DNA of 32,851 bases from an uncultured Ruminococcus sp. GTDB taxonomy: Bacteria > Bacillota > Clostridia > Oscillospirales > Ruminococcaceae. Location of the stretch: positions 1 through 32,851 of the forward strand of contig CANQJO010000003.1 of NCBI GenBank assembly GCA_947624255.1. Direction: 5' to 3'. Below, piece by piece: positions 1-9,244 of the stretch. How positions within the stretch are numbered: position 1 is the stretch's first letter; the number at the start of each line of letters is the position of its first letter. Made by a program: the position numbers and the translations under genes. The notes beneath the pieces are model-generated. The model was given only the letters and a program-made list of their open reading frames with translations. It had not been told where the DNA came from and ran no database searches.

Positions 1-102
1 GCTATCGCCTTACGAAGCGTCACTTTCACTAAATTTATCACAGATTCTTTGGTGACATTTTATATTGCAATTTTCAGACTCATAATTTTGAGTCATTTGC
101 TC

Positions 103-131
103 TTGACAAATATATGAGTTTGTAGTAAAAT
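103..131 (+). promoter_or_regulatory. secA promoter
   Basis: A TTGACA box (103-108) and a TAAAAT box (126-131) are separated by 17 bases, a near-consensus housekeeping sigma-factor promoter. It lies about 55 bases before the secA start. A 6-bp dyad, GACTCA/TGAGTC at 77-94, sits just upstream of the -35 box; its role is unknown. Confidence 0.8.
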
Positions 132-185
132 ATAGTATGTGTTTTTATAATATTGCAAAAATTCATAAAAAGGCGGTATATATAA

Positions 186-2939
186 ATGGGTCTATTCAAA
201 GGAATTTTCGGCGCAAATGCCTACAGCAACAGAGAGCTGAAACGCATCGAGCCTATAAAAAACAAGGTCCTCGCTCTCGATGAGGAGTATCAGGCGCTGC
301 CCGATGCAGAGCTTAAAGCAAAAACTGCCGAATTCAAGGAACGCCTTGAAGACGGTGAGACACTTGACGATATTCTCCCGGAGGCTCTCGCTACGGTCAG
401 GGAGGCTGCGTGGCGTGTACTCGAAAAAAAGCCTTATCCCGTACAGATCATCGGTGCGATAGTGCTTCATCAGGGACGTATCGCCGAAATGAAGACAGGT
501 GAAGGAAAAACGCTCGTAGCCTGCGTTGCATCGTATCTCAATGCGCTCTCCGGAAAGGGAGTCCACATCGTTACGGTAAATGACTATCTCGCAAAAACAC
601 AGGCTGAGGAAATGGGAAAGGTCCTGCGCTGGCTGGGACTTACGGTCGGCTGCATACTCCACGGACTTACAAACGATCAGAGACGTGAGGCTTACCGCTG
701 TGACGTTACCTACGGCACAAATAACGAGCTTGGTTTCGACTATCTGCGTGACAACATGGTAACTCATAAGGAGGAGCGTGTTCAGCGTGTGCCGAATTTT
801 GCCATTGTGGACGAGGTAGACTCTATCCTCATTGATGAGGCACGTACTCCGCTCATCATCTCCGGAAGAGGTGATAAATCCACAGATCTGTATTCTATCG
901 CCGATAAATTTGCCAAAACGCTGACTCCCGTTACCGTTGTGGAAATGGACGATAAAGCCGATCAGGACGCACTCAACGAAACGGCAGACTACATCATTGA
1001 CGAAAAGGCAAAGACCGCAACTATCACTCAGCGTGGTGTAAAAAAGGCTGAACAGGCATTTCAGGTGGACAATCTTATGGACTCCGAGAATATGACGCTG
1101 CTTCACCATATAAATCAGGCTATCAAGGCTAACGGCGTTATGAAAAACGATATTGACTACGTTGTCAAGGACGGCGAGATCATCATTGTTGACGAATTCA
1201 CCGGCAGACTTATGATGGGCAGACGTTTCAATGACGGTCTTCATCAGGCTATCGAGGCAAAAGAGGGTGTCAAGATCAAGAGCGAATCAAAAACTCTTGC
1301 AACTATCACATTCCAGAATTTCTTCCGCCTTTATGCAAAGCTCTCCGGTATGACCGGTACTGCCATGACCGAGGAGGACGAATTCAAGGAGATCTACAAA
1401 CTTGACGTTATCTCAATTCCCACAAACAAGCCTGTTATCCGTATCGACCACAACGATATGGTCTACAGCACGGAAAAGGGCAAGTATGCCGCAATTATAA
1501 ATAAGATCATCGAGTGTCACGAAAAAGGACAGCCGATCCTTGTTGGTACAGTCTCTATCGAGAAGTCCGAGCTGCTCTCCGCAATGCTGAAAAGAAAGGG
1601 CATCAAGCATGAGGTGCTCAACGCCAAGCAGCACGCAAAAGAGGCAGAGATCGTCGCTCAGGCAGGTAAATACGGTGCAGTGACGATCGCTACCAATATG
1701 GCGGGACGTGGTACTGATATCATGCTCGGAGGCAATGCGGAGTTCCTCGCAAGAGCCGAAATGAGAAAGCGTGAGATACCGGAGGAGATCATCACCGAAG
1801 CCATCGGCTATGCCGATACCGATAACCAAGAGGTCATCGAGGCAAGAAAGCTCTACCGTGAGCTGTATGATAAGTTTAACGCAGAGGTAAAGGAAAAGGC
1901 TGTGGCTGTCAAGGAGGCGGGAGGTCTGTATATTCTCGGTACAGAGCGTCACGAATCACGCCGTATCGACAATCAGCTCCGCGGGCGTTCGGGCCGTCAG
2001 GGTGACGAGGGCGAAAGCTGCTTCTTCCTGTCGGTGGAGGACGATCTTATGCGTATCTTCGCCGGAGACCGCCTTGAAAACCTCATGAGAACGCTTAATG
2101 TCGCCGAAGATATGCCTATCGAGAGCAAGCTCCTCACCAGAATAATCGAATCCTCACAGAAGCGTGTTGAGGGCAACAACTTCAGTATAAGAAAGAACGT
2201 CCTCAACTACGACGATGTTATGAATACACAGCGTGAGATCATCTACAAGCAGCGTTCACAGGTGCTTGACGGCGAAGATCTCCATGAAAGCATCTTGAAG
2301 ATGATGGAGGAGCTTATCACCTCTACGGTCAATACTTATCTCCCTGATGAGGAGGAAAAGGAGCACTGGAATATTGTCGGTCTGAAAGATTACTTCCTCG
2401 GCTGGCTCATCGGTCAGGAGGATCTCACCTTTGATGATGAGGAGCTGCAAAACGTTACCCGTCAGGAGATCAACAAGGCTCTCAGTGAAAAGGCAGAAGA
2501 GATATACCGGTCCAAGGAGGCTGAATACGGCTCTGAGGTAATGCGTGAGCTGGAGAGAGTTATCCTTCTTAAAGTCGTTGATACAAAGTGGATGGCTCAC
2601 ATTGATGATATGGAGGAGCTGAAAAAAGGTATCGGACTTCGCTCATACGGACAGAAAAACCCTGTTATCGAGTACCGTTATGAGGGCTTTGAGATGTTCG
2701 ATGCAATGGTGGAATCTATCAGAGAGGATACTATCCGTATGCTCCTTACGGTAAGGCTGCAAAAGAATGTTGCTCCCGAACGTGAGCAGGTAGCAAAGCC
2801 CGATGCTCCCAATGCAGGTGCAGGTGACGGAAGTTTCTCGGAACAGGCAAGATCAAAAAAGATCGGCGATAACGATCCCTGTCCGTGCGGAAGCGGCAAG
2901 AAGTACAAGAAATGCTGCAAAGGTAAGGATAATAAATGA
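186..2939 (+). CDS. secA: Preprotein translocase ATPase SecA
   Basis: This is the ATP-driven motor that pushes unfolded secretory proteins through the SecYEG channel at the inner face of the membrane. The Walker A stretch MKTGEGKT is at residues 102-109 and the DEVD Walker B box at about 209-212. The preprotein-binding, helical scaffold and second motor regions follow in the usual order. The tail carries the SEC-C zinc motif, with cysteines 899, 901, 910 and 911 ([13 protein letters not shown]). At 917 residues it is longer than the roughly 840 of Bacillus SecA but within the family range. The start is preceded by AAAGGCGG about 10 bases upstream and by a strong promoter. Its TGA stop overlaps the ATG of the next gene in an ATGA arrangement, so the two are probably translationally coupled. 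Confidence 0.98.
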   Translation: MGLFKGIFGANAYSNRELKRIEPIKNKVLALDEEYQALPDAELKAKTAEFKERLEDGETLDDILPEALATVREAAWRVLEKKPYPVQIIGAIVLHQGRIAEMKTGEGKTLVACVASYLNALSGKGVHIVTVNDYLAKTQAEEMGKVLRWLGLTVGCILHGLTNDQRREAYRCDVTYGTNNELGFDYLRDNMVTHKEERVQRVPNFAIVDEVDSILIDEARTPLIISGRGDKSTDLYSIADKFAKTLTPVTVVEMDDKADQDALNETADYIIDEKAKTATITQRGVKKAEQAFQVDNLMDSENMTLLHHINQAIKANGVMKNDIDYVVKDGEIIIVDEFTGRLMMGRRFNDGLHQAIEAKEGVKIKSESKTLATITFQNFFRLYAKLSGMTGTAMTEEDEFKEIYKLDVISIPTNKPVIRIDHNDMVYSTEKGKYAAIINKIIECHEKGQPILVGTVSIEKSELLSAMLKRKGIKHEVLNAKQHAKEAEIVAQAGKYGAVTIATNMAGRGTDIMLGGNAEFLARAEMRKREIPEEIITEAIGYADTDNQEVIEARKLYRELYDKFNAEVKEKAVAVKEAGGLYILGTERHESRRIDNQLRGRSGRQGDEGESCFFLSVEDDLMRIFAGDRLENLMRTLNVAEDMPIESKLLTRIIESSQKRVEGNNFSIRKNVLNYDDVMNTQREIIYKQRSQVLDGEDLHESILKMMEELITSTVNTYLPDEEEKEHWNIVGLKDYFLGWLIGQEDLTFDDEELQNVTRQEINKALSEKAEEIYRSKEAEYGSEVMRELERVILLKVVDTKWMAHIDDMEELKKGIGLRSYGQKNPVIEYRYEGFEMFDAMVESIREDTIRMLLTVRLQKNVAPEREQVAKPDAPNAGAGDGSFSEQARSKKIGDNDPCPCGSGKKYKKCCKGKDNK

Positions 2940-3712
2940 GTACGGGCGGATACAGCACTTTTGCCCGGTATTATGACGCTCTCACGCAAAACGTTGAGTA
3001 CCGCAGACGGGCAGAGATGCTTCATCGCATAATAGAACGATTCAGCAGGGTCAAGGGGAATATTCTCCTTGACCTTGCCTGTGGTACAGGAAGTCTCTCG
3101 TTTGAAATGGCAGCTCTGGGATACGATGTTATCGGCGTTGACGGCTCTGAGGAGATGCTTGGTATCGCTTTGGAAAAAAAGTTTCACAGCGGTCAGCCGG
3201 TGCAGTTTATCTGTCAGGATATGCGGCAGCTTGATATGTTCGGCTCGGTAGATATAACACTCTGCGCACTTGACAGTCTCAATCACCTGCCCTCATCCGA
3301 TGATCTCAGGAAAGTATTTGAAAGCGTTGCGCTGTTTTCTCAGCCGGGAGGGCTGTTCATTTTCGATATGAATACGCTCTACAAGCATAGGAATGTCCTT
3401 GCCGACAATACATTCACCTACGAAACTGACAATGTTTACTGTGTGTGGGAGAACTCTCTCGACCGAAAAAGCGATGAAGTGCGGATAGCTCTTGAATTTT
3501 TTGAGCGCCGGGAGGACGGCTCATATCTTCGCAGCAGCGACCGTTTTTCAGAGTGGGCTTATACCGATGATGAGATACTGCGGCTTCTGGGGGAGACAGG
3601 CTTTGAACTTGAAAAGCGGCTTGACGGCGACTCTTTCGGCGATCTCAGAGACGATTCGCAGCGCACACTCTATGTAACACGCTGCATACACAGCGGACAG
3701 GAGGAGTTGTAA
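2936..3712 (+). CDS. Class I SAM-dependent methyltransferase
   Basis: The protein has 258 residues. Motif I, DLACGTG, is at 46-52, followed by an acidic second-strand end (VIGVDGS) and a ...ICQDMRQLD... stretch typical of adenosine contacts. This is the Rossmann-type methyltransferase fold; the substrate cannot be read from sequence. The start overlaps the secA stop by four bases, and the stop shares one base with the hslO start (TAATG), so the three genes form one tight transcription unit. Close homologues next to housekeeping genes in Clostridia are generally annotated only as class I methyltransferases. I see no zinc site or RNA-binding domain that would name a target. Confidence 0.88.
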   Translation: MSTGGYSTFARYYDALTQNVEYRRRAEMLHRIIERFSRVKGNILLDLACGTGSLSFEMAALGYDVIGVDGSEEMLGIALEKKFHSGQPVQFICQDMRQLDMFGSVDITLCALDSLNHLPSSDDLRKVFESVALFSQPGGLFIFDMNTLYKHRNVLADNTFTYETDNVYCVWENSLDRKSDEVRIALEFFERREDGSYLRSSDRFSEWAYTDDEILRLLGETGFELEKRLDGDSFGDLRDDSQRTLYVTRCIHSGQEEL

Positions 3713-4602
3713 TGGGAAAATTATATCGTGCAATAACGGCGGACGGCTCGGCTTTTGCTGCCGTTATTGATGCAAAGGACATAGTTTCGGAAATCGAAAG
3801 GATACACAAAACCTCGGCAGTCATCACTGCCGGCTTGGGACGGCTGAGTATTGCGGCATCTCTTATGGGATATATGCTCAAAGGGAGAGATGATTCGCTT
3901 ACACTGAGGATAGATGCCGACGGTCAGGCAGGTCAGCTCATTGCCGTTTCGGACAGCATGGGAAATGTAAAGGCTTCAGTGACCGATCCCCGTGTGGAGC
4001 TGCCTCTCAACTCACAGGGGAAACTCGATGTCGGCGGAGCTGTCGGTCATAACGGAACGCTCTCGGTGATCAAAGATCTTGGACTTAAAGAGCCTTATGT
4101 CGGCGTAATTCCTCTTGTTTCGGGAGAGATAGCCGAAGACGTGGCGCAGTATTATGCCGTCAGCGAACAGATACCGACGGTGTGCGGTCTGGGAGTGCTT
4201 GTGAATCCGGACCTTACAGTCAGAGCGGCAGGAGGCTTTCTCGTACAGCTTCTGCCTTTTGCCGGAGAGAGCGTTATCTCCGCCATTGAAAAAAATGTAG
4301 CCGCACTTCCTCCGATATCGTCACTTTTGGAGAGCGGCGCAGCTCCTGCGGAGATCGCTCACAGGCTGCTTGACGGACTTTCTCCGGAAGAACTTGACAC
4401 TGCGGAGCCGGTCTACAGATGCGATTGCAGCCGTGAAAGAACTGAGCGTATTCTCATCAGCCTCGGCAAAAAGGAGATAGAGAGCATTATCTCTGACGGT
4501 GAGGATATCACCGTGAGCTGCCATTTTTGCGGCAGGAAGTATGTATTCGGTCAGGAAGATATGAGATCTTTACTAAAACGGGCTGTTGATATTGATACCT
4601 AA
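3712..4602 (+). CDS. hslO: Redox-regulated chaperone Hsp33
   Basis: Hsp33 is a cytoplasmic holdase that is switched on when oxidation releases zinc from its C-terminal cysteine cluster, protecting unfolding proteins from aggregation during oxidative stress. The 296 residues match the family length. The redox switch is complete: C237-X-C239 and C270-X2-C273, spaced as in the family. The N-terminal part (SVIKDLGLKEPYVG..., VCGLGVLV) also matches. The ATG overlaps the preceding stop by one base. It is the last gene of the secA unit; no clear hairpin terminator lies in the 149 bases that follow, although a new promoter does. Confidence 0.96.
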   Translation: MGKLYRAITADGSAFAAVIDAKDIVSEIERIHKTSAVITAGLGRLSIAASLMGYMLKGRDDSLTLRIDADGQAGQLIAVSDSMGNVKASVTDPRVELPLNSQGKLDVGGAVGHNGTLSVIKDLGLKEPYVGVIPLVSGEIAEDVAQYYAVSEQIPTVCGLGVLVNPDLTVRAAGGFLVQLLPFAGESVISAIEKNVAALPPISSLLESGAAPAEIAHRLLDGLSPEELDTAEPVYRCDCSRERTERILISLGKKEIESIISDGEDITVSCHFCGRKYVFGQEDMRSLLKRAVDIDT

Positions 4603-4634
4603 TACTGATTTCACTCTAAAAACCGAGAAAACTA

Positions 4635-4663
4635 TTGACTTTTTTATGATTTAATTGTATAAT
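4635..4663 (+). promoter_or_regulatory. Promoter of the PepSY-domain gene
   Basis: TTGACT (4635-4640) and TATAAT (4658-4663) are 17 bases apart. The promoter lies in the only gap between hslO and the next gene and gives a leader of about 80 bases. Confidence 0.8.
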
Positions 4664-4751
4664 ACACATAGACAGTATGCCTATCGGCTAAGTCGATATT
4701 ATGTTTGCCTATAATACAAACGGCAGAACAGATAACAAGGAGGTCATAAAT

Positions 4752-5624
4752 ATGAAAAAACTTTTCTCAACCCCAAAAAGAGCGGTAATCTCCACAATAT
4801 GTATCATGCTCATTATTTTCGGAATTGTAATAGCTGCATTTTTCATCTTCACAAGCAGATTTATCGGAAAATCAGAGGCTCAGGATATAGCCCTCAGAGA
4901 TGCCGGTCTTACACGCAAAGAAGTCTCCGGTCTGCACGCCTCACTTGACCACGATGACGGCTGCTTTGAGTATGAGGTGGAATTTCACAAGGACGGCGCT
5001 GAATATGAATATGTTCTTGAAGCCGAAGACGGTGATATAATCTCCCGTGATATTGACGGAAGCGCTCCTATGAACAATAACTCACAGCAGACCGCTCAGA
5101 GCGCCGAAACTTCTCAAGGCAGCGAAACTCCCCAAAGCGGCATAACTCTTGACAGGGCAAAGGAGATCGCACTCAGCGATGCAGGATTTTCGGAAAGCGA
5201 TGTTACATTCACAAAGCAGAAAAAAGACTACGATGACGGACATGATGTCTATGAGATCGAATTCTACAGCGGCAGCACTGAATATGATTACGAAATAGAT
5301 GCTGTCACCGGAGATGTGATCTCTTATGACATTGACAAAAACGATCATGTGAACAATAACTCACAGCAGACAACTCAGAGCGGCGAAACTCCTCAAGACA
5401 GCGAAACTCCCCAAAGCGGCATAACTCTTGACAGGGCAAAGGAGATCGCACTCAGCGATGCAGGATTCTCGGAAAGCGATGTTACATTCACAAAGCAGAA
5501 AAAGGATCACGATGACGGACGTGATGTCTATGAGATCGAATTCTACAGCGGCAGCACCGAATATGAGTATGAAATAGATGCTGACACGGGAGATATGATC
5601 TCGCATGATATTGACAGAAGATAA
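4752..5624 (+). CDS. Membrane-anchored protein with three PepSY-like domains
   Basis: The predicted product has 290 residues. I start it at 4752 because AAGGAGG lies 8 bases upstream; an in-frame ATG at 4701 has no such site. Residues 11-34 form one hydrophobic segment with positive charges before it, so the rest is probably outside the cell. Three PepSY-like units follow at about 39-102, 131-195 and 224-288, each shaped as KEIALSDAG..., EIEF, EYEYEID, TGDVIS. They are joined by Ser/Thr/Gln-rich linkers. Units two and three are almost identical, with a 93-residue period. PepSY domains are found in secreted peptidase propeptides and cell-surface proteins and are thought to restrain proteases, but the role here is unknown. 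The gene appears monocistronic, with promoters before it and before cysE. Confidence 0.85.
   Translation: MKKLFSTPKRAVISTICIMLIIFGIVIAAFFIFTSRFIGKSEAQDIALRDAGLTRKEVSGLHASLDHDDGCFEYEVEFHKDGAEYEYVLEAEDGDIISRDIDGSAPMNNNSQQTAQSAETSQGSETPQSGITLDRAKEIALSDAGFSESDVTFTKQKKDYDDGHDVYEIEFYSGSTEYDYEIDAVTGDVISYDIDKNDHVNNNSQQTTQSGETPQDSETPQSGITLDRAKEIALSDAGFSESDVTFTKQKKDHDDGRDVYEIEFYSGSTEYEYEIDADTGDMISHDIDRR
5072..5622 (+). repeat. 279-bp tandem duplication inside the PepSY gene
   Basis: The segment starting GAACAATAACTCACAGCAGA at 5072 recurs at 5351, an offset of 279 bases or exactly 93 codons. The copies are nearly identical at DNA level over linker plus PepSY unit, so the duplication is recent and keeps the reading frame. 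Confidence 0.9.
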
Positions 5625-5641
5625 AGACAGTGCGCTCCTGC

Positions 5642-5670
5642 TTGACAAAATCCGGCTTTTGGAATATAAT
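5642..5670 (+). promoter_or_regulatory. cysE promoter
   Basis: TTGACA (5642-5647) and TATAAT (5665-5670) are spaced by 17 bases. The leader before cysE is short, about 35 bases, leaving no room for a T-box or SAM riboswitch. Confidence 0.82.
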
Positions 5671-5711
5671 AATATATGCTATAATTTTGACCGCTAAAGG
5701 AGCAATTTCCT

Positions 5712-6365
5712 ATGTTCAAATATATTGTTCGTGACATAAAGCTCATAAAAGCTCATGATCCTGCCGCAAGGAGCGTCCTTGAAATACTTCTTGCCTATCC
5801 CAGCCTCTCTGCCATAAGAAGCTATCGTATCTCCCACTGGTTCTATACTCATAAGATGTTCACTGTCGCACGTATCATCTCTCAGCATTCAAGGCGGCGT
5901 ACCGGCATTGAGATACATCCCGGCGCACAGATCGGCAAGGGACTCTTTATAGATCACGGCATGGGCGTTGTGATCGGCGAAACCGCTGTGATCGGCGATA
6001 ACTGCCTTATCTATCAGGGTGCTACCCTCGGAGGCACCGGCAAAGATAAGGGCAAGAGACATCCTACGCTCGGTGATAACGTACTCGTCGGAGCAGGTGC
6101 AAAGGTTCTCGGGCCGTTCAAGGTGGGAAATAATGTAAAAATCGCTGCAAATGCCGTAGTGCTTTCGGCGATACCGGATAACTGTACGGCTGTGGGCGTT
6201 CCCGCAAGAGTTGTCCGCCGCAATGGTAAAAGAGTCGATCAATGCGTTACTCAGGAGATAGATCAGGTGCATATTCCCGATCCGATCTCTCTGGAACTGT
6301 GTGCTCTCAGAAGCGAGGTCGACTCTCTCAAGAGGGAGCTCGGTAAGCTGAAAGTCTCGCAGTAA
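5712..6365 (+). CDS. cysE: Serine O-acetyltransferase
   Basis: The enzyme transfers acetyl from acetyl-CoA to L-serine, giving O-acetylserine, the first committed step of cysteine synthesis. The 217 residues match the short Bacillus-type enzyme. Residues 63-160 are left-handed beta-helix hexapeptide repeats. The catalytic motif IDHGMGVVIGE puts the base at His82, and KRHP puts the second conserved histidine at His117. GVPARVV closes the domain. AAAGGAG lies 9 bases before the ATG. Placement directly before cysS mirrors the conserved cysE-cysS order of Firmicutes, linking cysteine supply to its charging. A large structured element begins at the stop codon, so read-through into cysS is uncertain. 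Confidence 0.96.
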   Translation: MFKYIVRDIKLIKAHDPAARSVLEILLAYPSLSAIRSYRISHWFYTHKMFTVARIISQHSRRRTGIEIHPGAQIGKGLFIDHGMGVVIGETAVIGDNCLIYQGATLGGTGKDKGKRHPTLGDNVLVGAGAKVLGPFKVGNNVKIAANAVVLSAIPDNCTAVGVPARVVRRNGKRVDQCVTQEIDQVHIPDPISLELCALRSEVDSLKRELGKLKVSQ

Positions 6366-6443
6366 GCTCCACAGCAAATGACTTCGGCATTTGCTGTGCC
6401 CCCCCGAAGGGGGGGGGGAGCGGCGAAGCCGCTGAGCTTACTG
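6360..6443. repeat. Fully self-paired intergenic element with three hairpins
   Basis: A 10-bp perfect stem, CAGTAAGCTC (6360-6369) with GAGCTTACTG (6434-6443), encloses three adjacent hairpins: an 11-bp stem (6370-6380/6388-6398), a run of seven C facing ten G (6399-6405/6409-6418), and AGCGGC/GCCGCT (6419-6424/6428-6433). Nearly every base is paired. The left arm includes the cysE stop codon. No T-tract follows, so it is not a standard terminator. The form suggests a REP- or MITE-like mobile palindrome. Confidence 0.8.
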
Positions 6444-6509
6444 CAATGCGGCGGGTCCGGCAGCTTTTCACTATAAGAAATTACGTCTCATTCATAAAGG
6501 AGCATACAT

Positions 6510-7967
6510 ATGTATCTGTATAATTCCCTTACACACCGAAAAGAGGAGTTCATATCTATACGTCCACGTAAGGTAAGTATGTATACCTGCGGTCCGACGG
6601 TGTACCACTATGCGCACATCGGAAACCTCCGCACATACATCATGGAGGACGTTCTTCAAAAATACATCGAATATTGCGGACAAAAGGTCGAGCGTGTAAT
6701 GAATATCACCGATGTGGGACATCTCACATCTGACGGAGATACCGGTGATGACAAGATGCTCAAAGGAGCAAAGCGTGAAAATAAAACAGTCATGGAGATC
6801 GCAGAATTCTACACAAATGCTTTTTTCAAGGACTGCGAAAAGCTCAACATAAAAAAAACGGATACCGTAGTGCCGGCGACCTCGTGCATCAGCGATTTCA
6901 TTAAGGTGATCTCCTCTCTTATCGAAAATGATCACGCCTATATTGCCGGAGGAAACGTTTACTTCGATACTTCAAAGCCTGAAAAATACTATGTTTTCGG
7001 TGATGTCTCCGGCGAGGATCTTGCCGTGGGAGTGCGTGACGGCGTTGAGGAGGACTGCAACAAGAGAAATAAAGCTGATTTTGCGCTGTGGTTCACAAAA
7101 TCCAAATTTGACGATCAGGAGCTTAAATGGGACAGTCCGTGGGGAGTAGGATATCCCGGCTGGCATATAGAATGCTCGTGCATCAGCATGAAATATCTCG
7201 GAGAATACCTTGATATCCACTGCGGAGGAATAGATAATATTTTTCCTCACCATACGAATGAGATCGCCCAGAGTGAGGCATATCTCGGACATAAGTGGTG
7301 CAATTTCTGGTTTCACGTGCATCATCTGAATACAGCCTCCGGAAAGATGAGCAAATCAAAGGGTGAGTTCCTCACCGTATCGCTTCTTGAAGAGAGGGGC
7401 TACGATCCGCTTGTGTACCGTTACTTCTGTCTGCTCTCCCACTACAGAAAATCACTTGTATTTACGTGGGAAAACCTCGATAACGCTGTTGTTTCGTACA
7501 ACAAGCTGGTGGATAAGATCGTTCCGCTGATAGATGCACAGGGCAAGGTCGATGATTATGATTTCAAGCGTCTGAAAAAGCTCTTTACCGACTCTCTTGA
7601 CAATGATCTCAATACCTCCATGGCTATAACTGCGATACATGAGGTCCTGAGATCTGATGCAGATCCGGCTACAAGACTTGCGCTCATCAAGGATTTCGAC
7701 AGAGTCCTCGGTATCGGCATCGTTGAGGCTGCTGAAAAGATCTTCCACAAGGATGATGCGGAGCCTGTTCCCGATGAGGTCATGGCTCTCGTCCGGGAGA
7801 GGGCAGAGGCACGGAAAATTCGCAGCTACGCTCTTGCAGATAAGCTCAGATTACAGATAGAATCAATGGGCTATGAGGTCAGAGAGACACGAAAAGGTAC
7901 GGAAGTAAAAAAGATCGAGCCGCGTATCGTCAGAATGCGTGACGAGAAAAAACAGGAAGATAAATAA
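6510..7967 (+). CDS. cysS: Cysteine--tRNA ligase
   Basis: This cytoplasmic class I synthetase charges tRNA-Cys. The 485 residues are of usual length. Zinc-binding residues are visible at Cys27 (YTCGPTVY), Cys222 (HIECSC), His247 and Glu251 (FPHHTNEIAQSEA). The HIGH box appears as HIGN at 36-39 and the KMSKS loop is intact at 279-283. AAAGGAG sits 6 bases before the ATG. No clear promoter is seen in the 144-base gap from cysE; only weak AT-rich stretches lie after the structured element. The stop shares one base with the next start (TAATG), beginning a run of coupled genes. Confidence 0.98.
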   Translation: MYLYNSLTHRKEEFISIRPRKVSMYTCGPTVYHYAHIGNLRTYIMEDVLQKYIEYCGQKVERVMNITDVGHLTSDGDTGDDKMLKGAKRENKTVMEIAEFYTNAFFKDCEKLNIKKTDTVVPATSCISDFIKVISSLIENDHAYIAGGNVYFDTSKPEKYYVFGDVSGEDLAVGVRDGVEEDCNKRNKADFALWFTKSKFDDQELKWDSPWGVGYPGWHIECSCISMKYLGEYLDIHCGGIDNIFPHHTNEIAQSEAYLGHKWCNFWFHVHHLNTASGKMSKSKGEFLTVSLLEERGYDPLVYRYFCLLSHYRKSLVFTWENLDNAVVSYNKLVDKIVPLIDAQGKVDDYDFKRLKKLFTDSLDNDLNTSMAITAIHEVLRSDADPATRLALIKDFDRVLGIGIVEAAEKIFHKDDAEPVPDEVMALVRERAEARKIRSYALADKLRLQIESMGYEVRETRKGTEVKKIEPRIVRMRDEKKQEDK

Positions 7968-8749
7968 TGGCAAGGATATATCCACTATTCAGCTCCAGTA
8001 AGGGGAATTCCTCGTTTATCGGGAACGAAAATGCCGGAATACTTATTGACTGCGGCGTGAGCTTCCGCCGCCTTGCAGCAGCTCTCGAACTGAACTGCAT
8101 TCCCATAGAAGCCGTTCAGGGAGTATTCATTACCCATGAGCATTCCGATCATGTAAGCGGATTGAAGATGCTTACAAAAAACACGGGGATCCCCGTCTAC
8201 GGGCAAAAACGCACATTAAAGCAGTTATGCGACAGCGATAAGATCTCTCCGTGTTCACCAATAATAGAAATGCCGGCAGCGGTCGTCTGCGCCGGAATGG
8301 AGATAAGCTGCTTCAACACGCCACATGACACCGTTCAGAGCTGCGGCTACAGGATACATACCGCTGATGACAAGCTGTGCGCCGTATGTACCGATCTGGG
8401 ACACGTTACGAAAGAGGTCGACAGAGCGCTCACGGGATGCAAATTAGTCCTGCTTGAATCAAATTATGATGAGGATATGCTGCGTACCGGATCATATCCC
8501 TTTTATCTGAAAGAGCGTATACTCTCGCCGAACGGACATCTCTCAAATGATGACTGCGCTGTTCAGGCGGCAAGGCTGATCGCAGCGGGAACGACACATC
8601 TTCTGCTCGGTCATCTCAGTCCGGAAAACAATCGTCCGCATATTGCTGATTCCGTCGTAGAAAACGCACTCAAAGGCTTCACAAGAAACAAGGATTATCT
8701 TCTCGGAGTCGCTCCTATGGAGACAAAAGGTGAGGCGGTGATCTTCTGA
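7967..8749 (+). CDS. Metallo-beta-lactamase-fold hydrolase, WalJ/YycJ-like
   Basis: The protein has 260 residues. It opens with the family-typical SSSKGNSSFI and an LIDCG strand. The dinuclear metal motif HEHSDH is at 57-62, further histidines follow (TPHDT), then LGHLSPENN towards the end. It matches the YycJ/WalJ group of Firmicutes, which are metal-dependent, probably nuclease-like proteins linked to cell division or DNA-end processing; the exact substrate is unsettled. In Bacillus the relative and rlmH (yydA/yyxA region) lie near each other, and here it directly precedes rlmH with a one-base TGATG overlap. The cytosolic location is inferred from the lack of a signal peptide. Confidence 0.88.
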   Translation: MARIYPLFSSSKGNSSFIGNENAGILIDCGVSFRRLAAALELNCIPIEAVQGVFITHEHSDHVSGLKMLTKNTGIPVYGQKRTLKQLCDSDKISPCSPIIEMPAAVVCAGMEISCFNTPHDTVQSCGYRIHTADDKLCAVCTDLGHVTKEVDRALTGCKLVLLESNYDEDMLRTGSYPFYLKERILSPNGHLSNDDCAVQAARLIAAGTTHLLLGHLSPENNRPHIADSVVENALKGFTRNKDYLLGVAPMETKGEAVIF

Positions 8750-9222
8750 TGAATATTCACCTTATTGCCGTAGGAAAATTAAAAGAGGAATATCTGCGCA
8801 GTGCCTGTGCTGAGTACATAAAGCGTCTCGGTAGGTACTGCGCCTTGCGTGTTTGTGAGGTCGATGATTACAGACTGAGTGATGCGCCCTCAGAAAAGGA
8901 AATATCTGCCGCTTTAGAGAAAGAGGCTCTTGCAATAAAAAAACATATCAGGGGAGCTGTCATTCCGCTGTGCATCGAGGGAGAGCTTACGGACAGCAGA
9001 AAATTCTCGGAGAAAATAACCTCCGCTGCCGTCCGTGGAGTAAGCGATATCTCATTCGTGATAGGCAGCTCATACGGACTTTCGCCGAAAATAAAGGAAA
9101 TGGGGAGTTTCCGGCTTTCCATGTCGCCAATGACGTTTCCCCATCAGCTTGCCCGTGTAATGCTTTTGGAGCAGATCTATCGGGCGTTTCAGATAGCAGA
9201 GGGCGGAAAATATCACAAATGA
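8749..9222 (+). CDS. rlmH: 23S rRNA (pseudouridine1915-N3)-methyltransferase
   Basis: RlmH methylates pseudouridine 1915 in helix 69 of 23S rRNA on assembled 70S ribosomes. The 157 residues match this small SPOUT-class family. The knot region FVIGSSYGLS (103-112) corresponds to the usual SAM-binding FxIGGxxG loop, with Ser-Ser-Tyr in place of the common Gly-Ser/Ala-Phe-Gly. It is followed by the family-typical LSMSPMTFPHQLAR and the terminal EGGKYHK. It overlaps the preceding gene by one base and is followed by pth after 22 bases, so it is part of the cysS transcription run. Confidence 0.95.
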   Translation: MNIHLIAVGKLKEEYLRSACAEYIKRLGRYCALRVCEVDDYRLSDAPSEKEISAALEKEALAIKKHIRGAVIPLCIEGELTDSRKFSEKITSAAVRGVSDISFVIGSSYGLSPKIKEMGSFRLSMSPMTFPHQLARVMLLEQIYRAFQIAEGGKYHK

Positions 9223-9244
9223 CAATACCGAAGGGAGCTTTCAT

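Noticed and set aside
192..1244. 350-codon minus-strand open frame opposite secA
   Set aside because: It lies wholly antisense to conserved secA codons; composition is Cys/Ser/Ile-rich with no domain, and no ribosome site was seen.
5671..5711. T-box or SAM riboswitch before cysE
   Set aside because: The leader is only about 35 bases, too short for either class.
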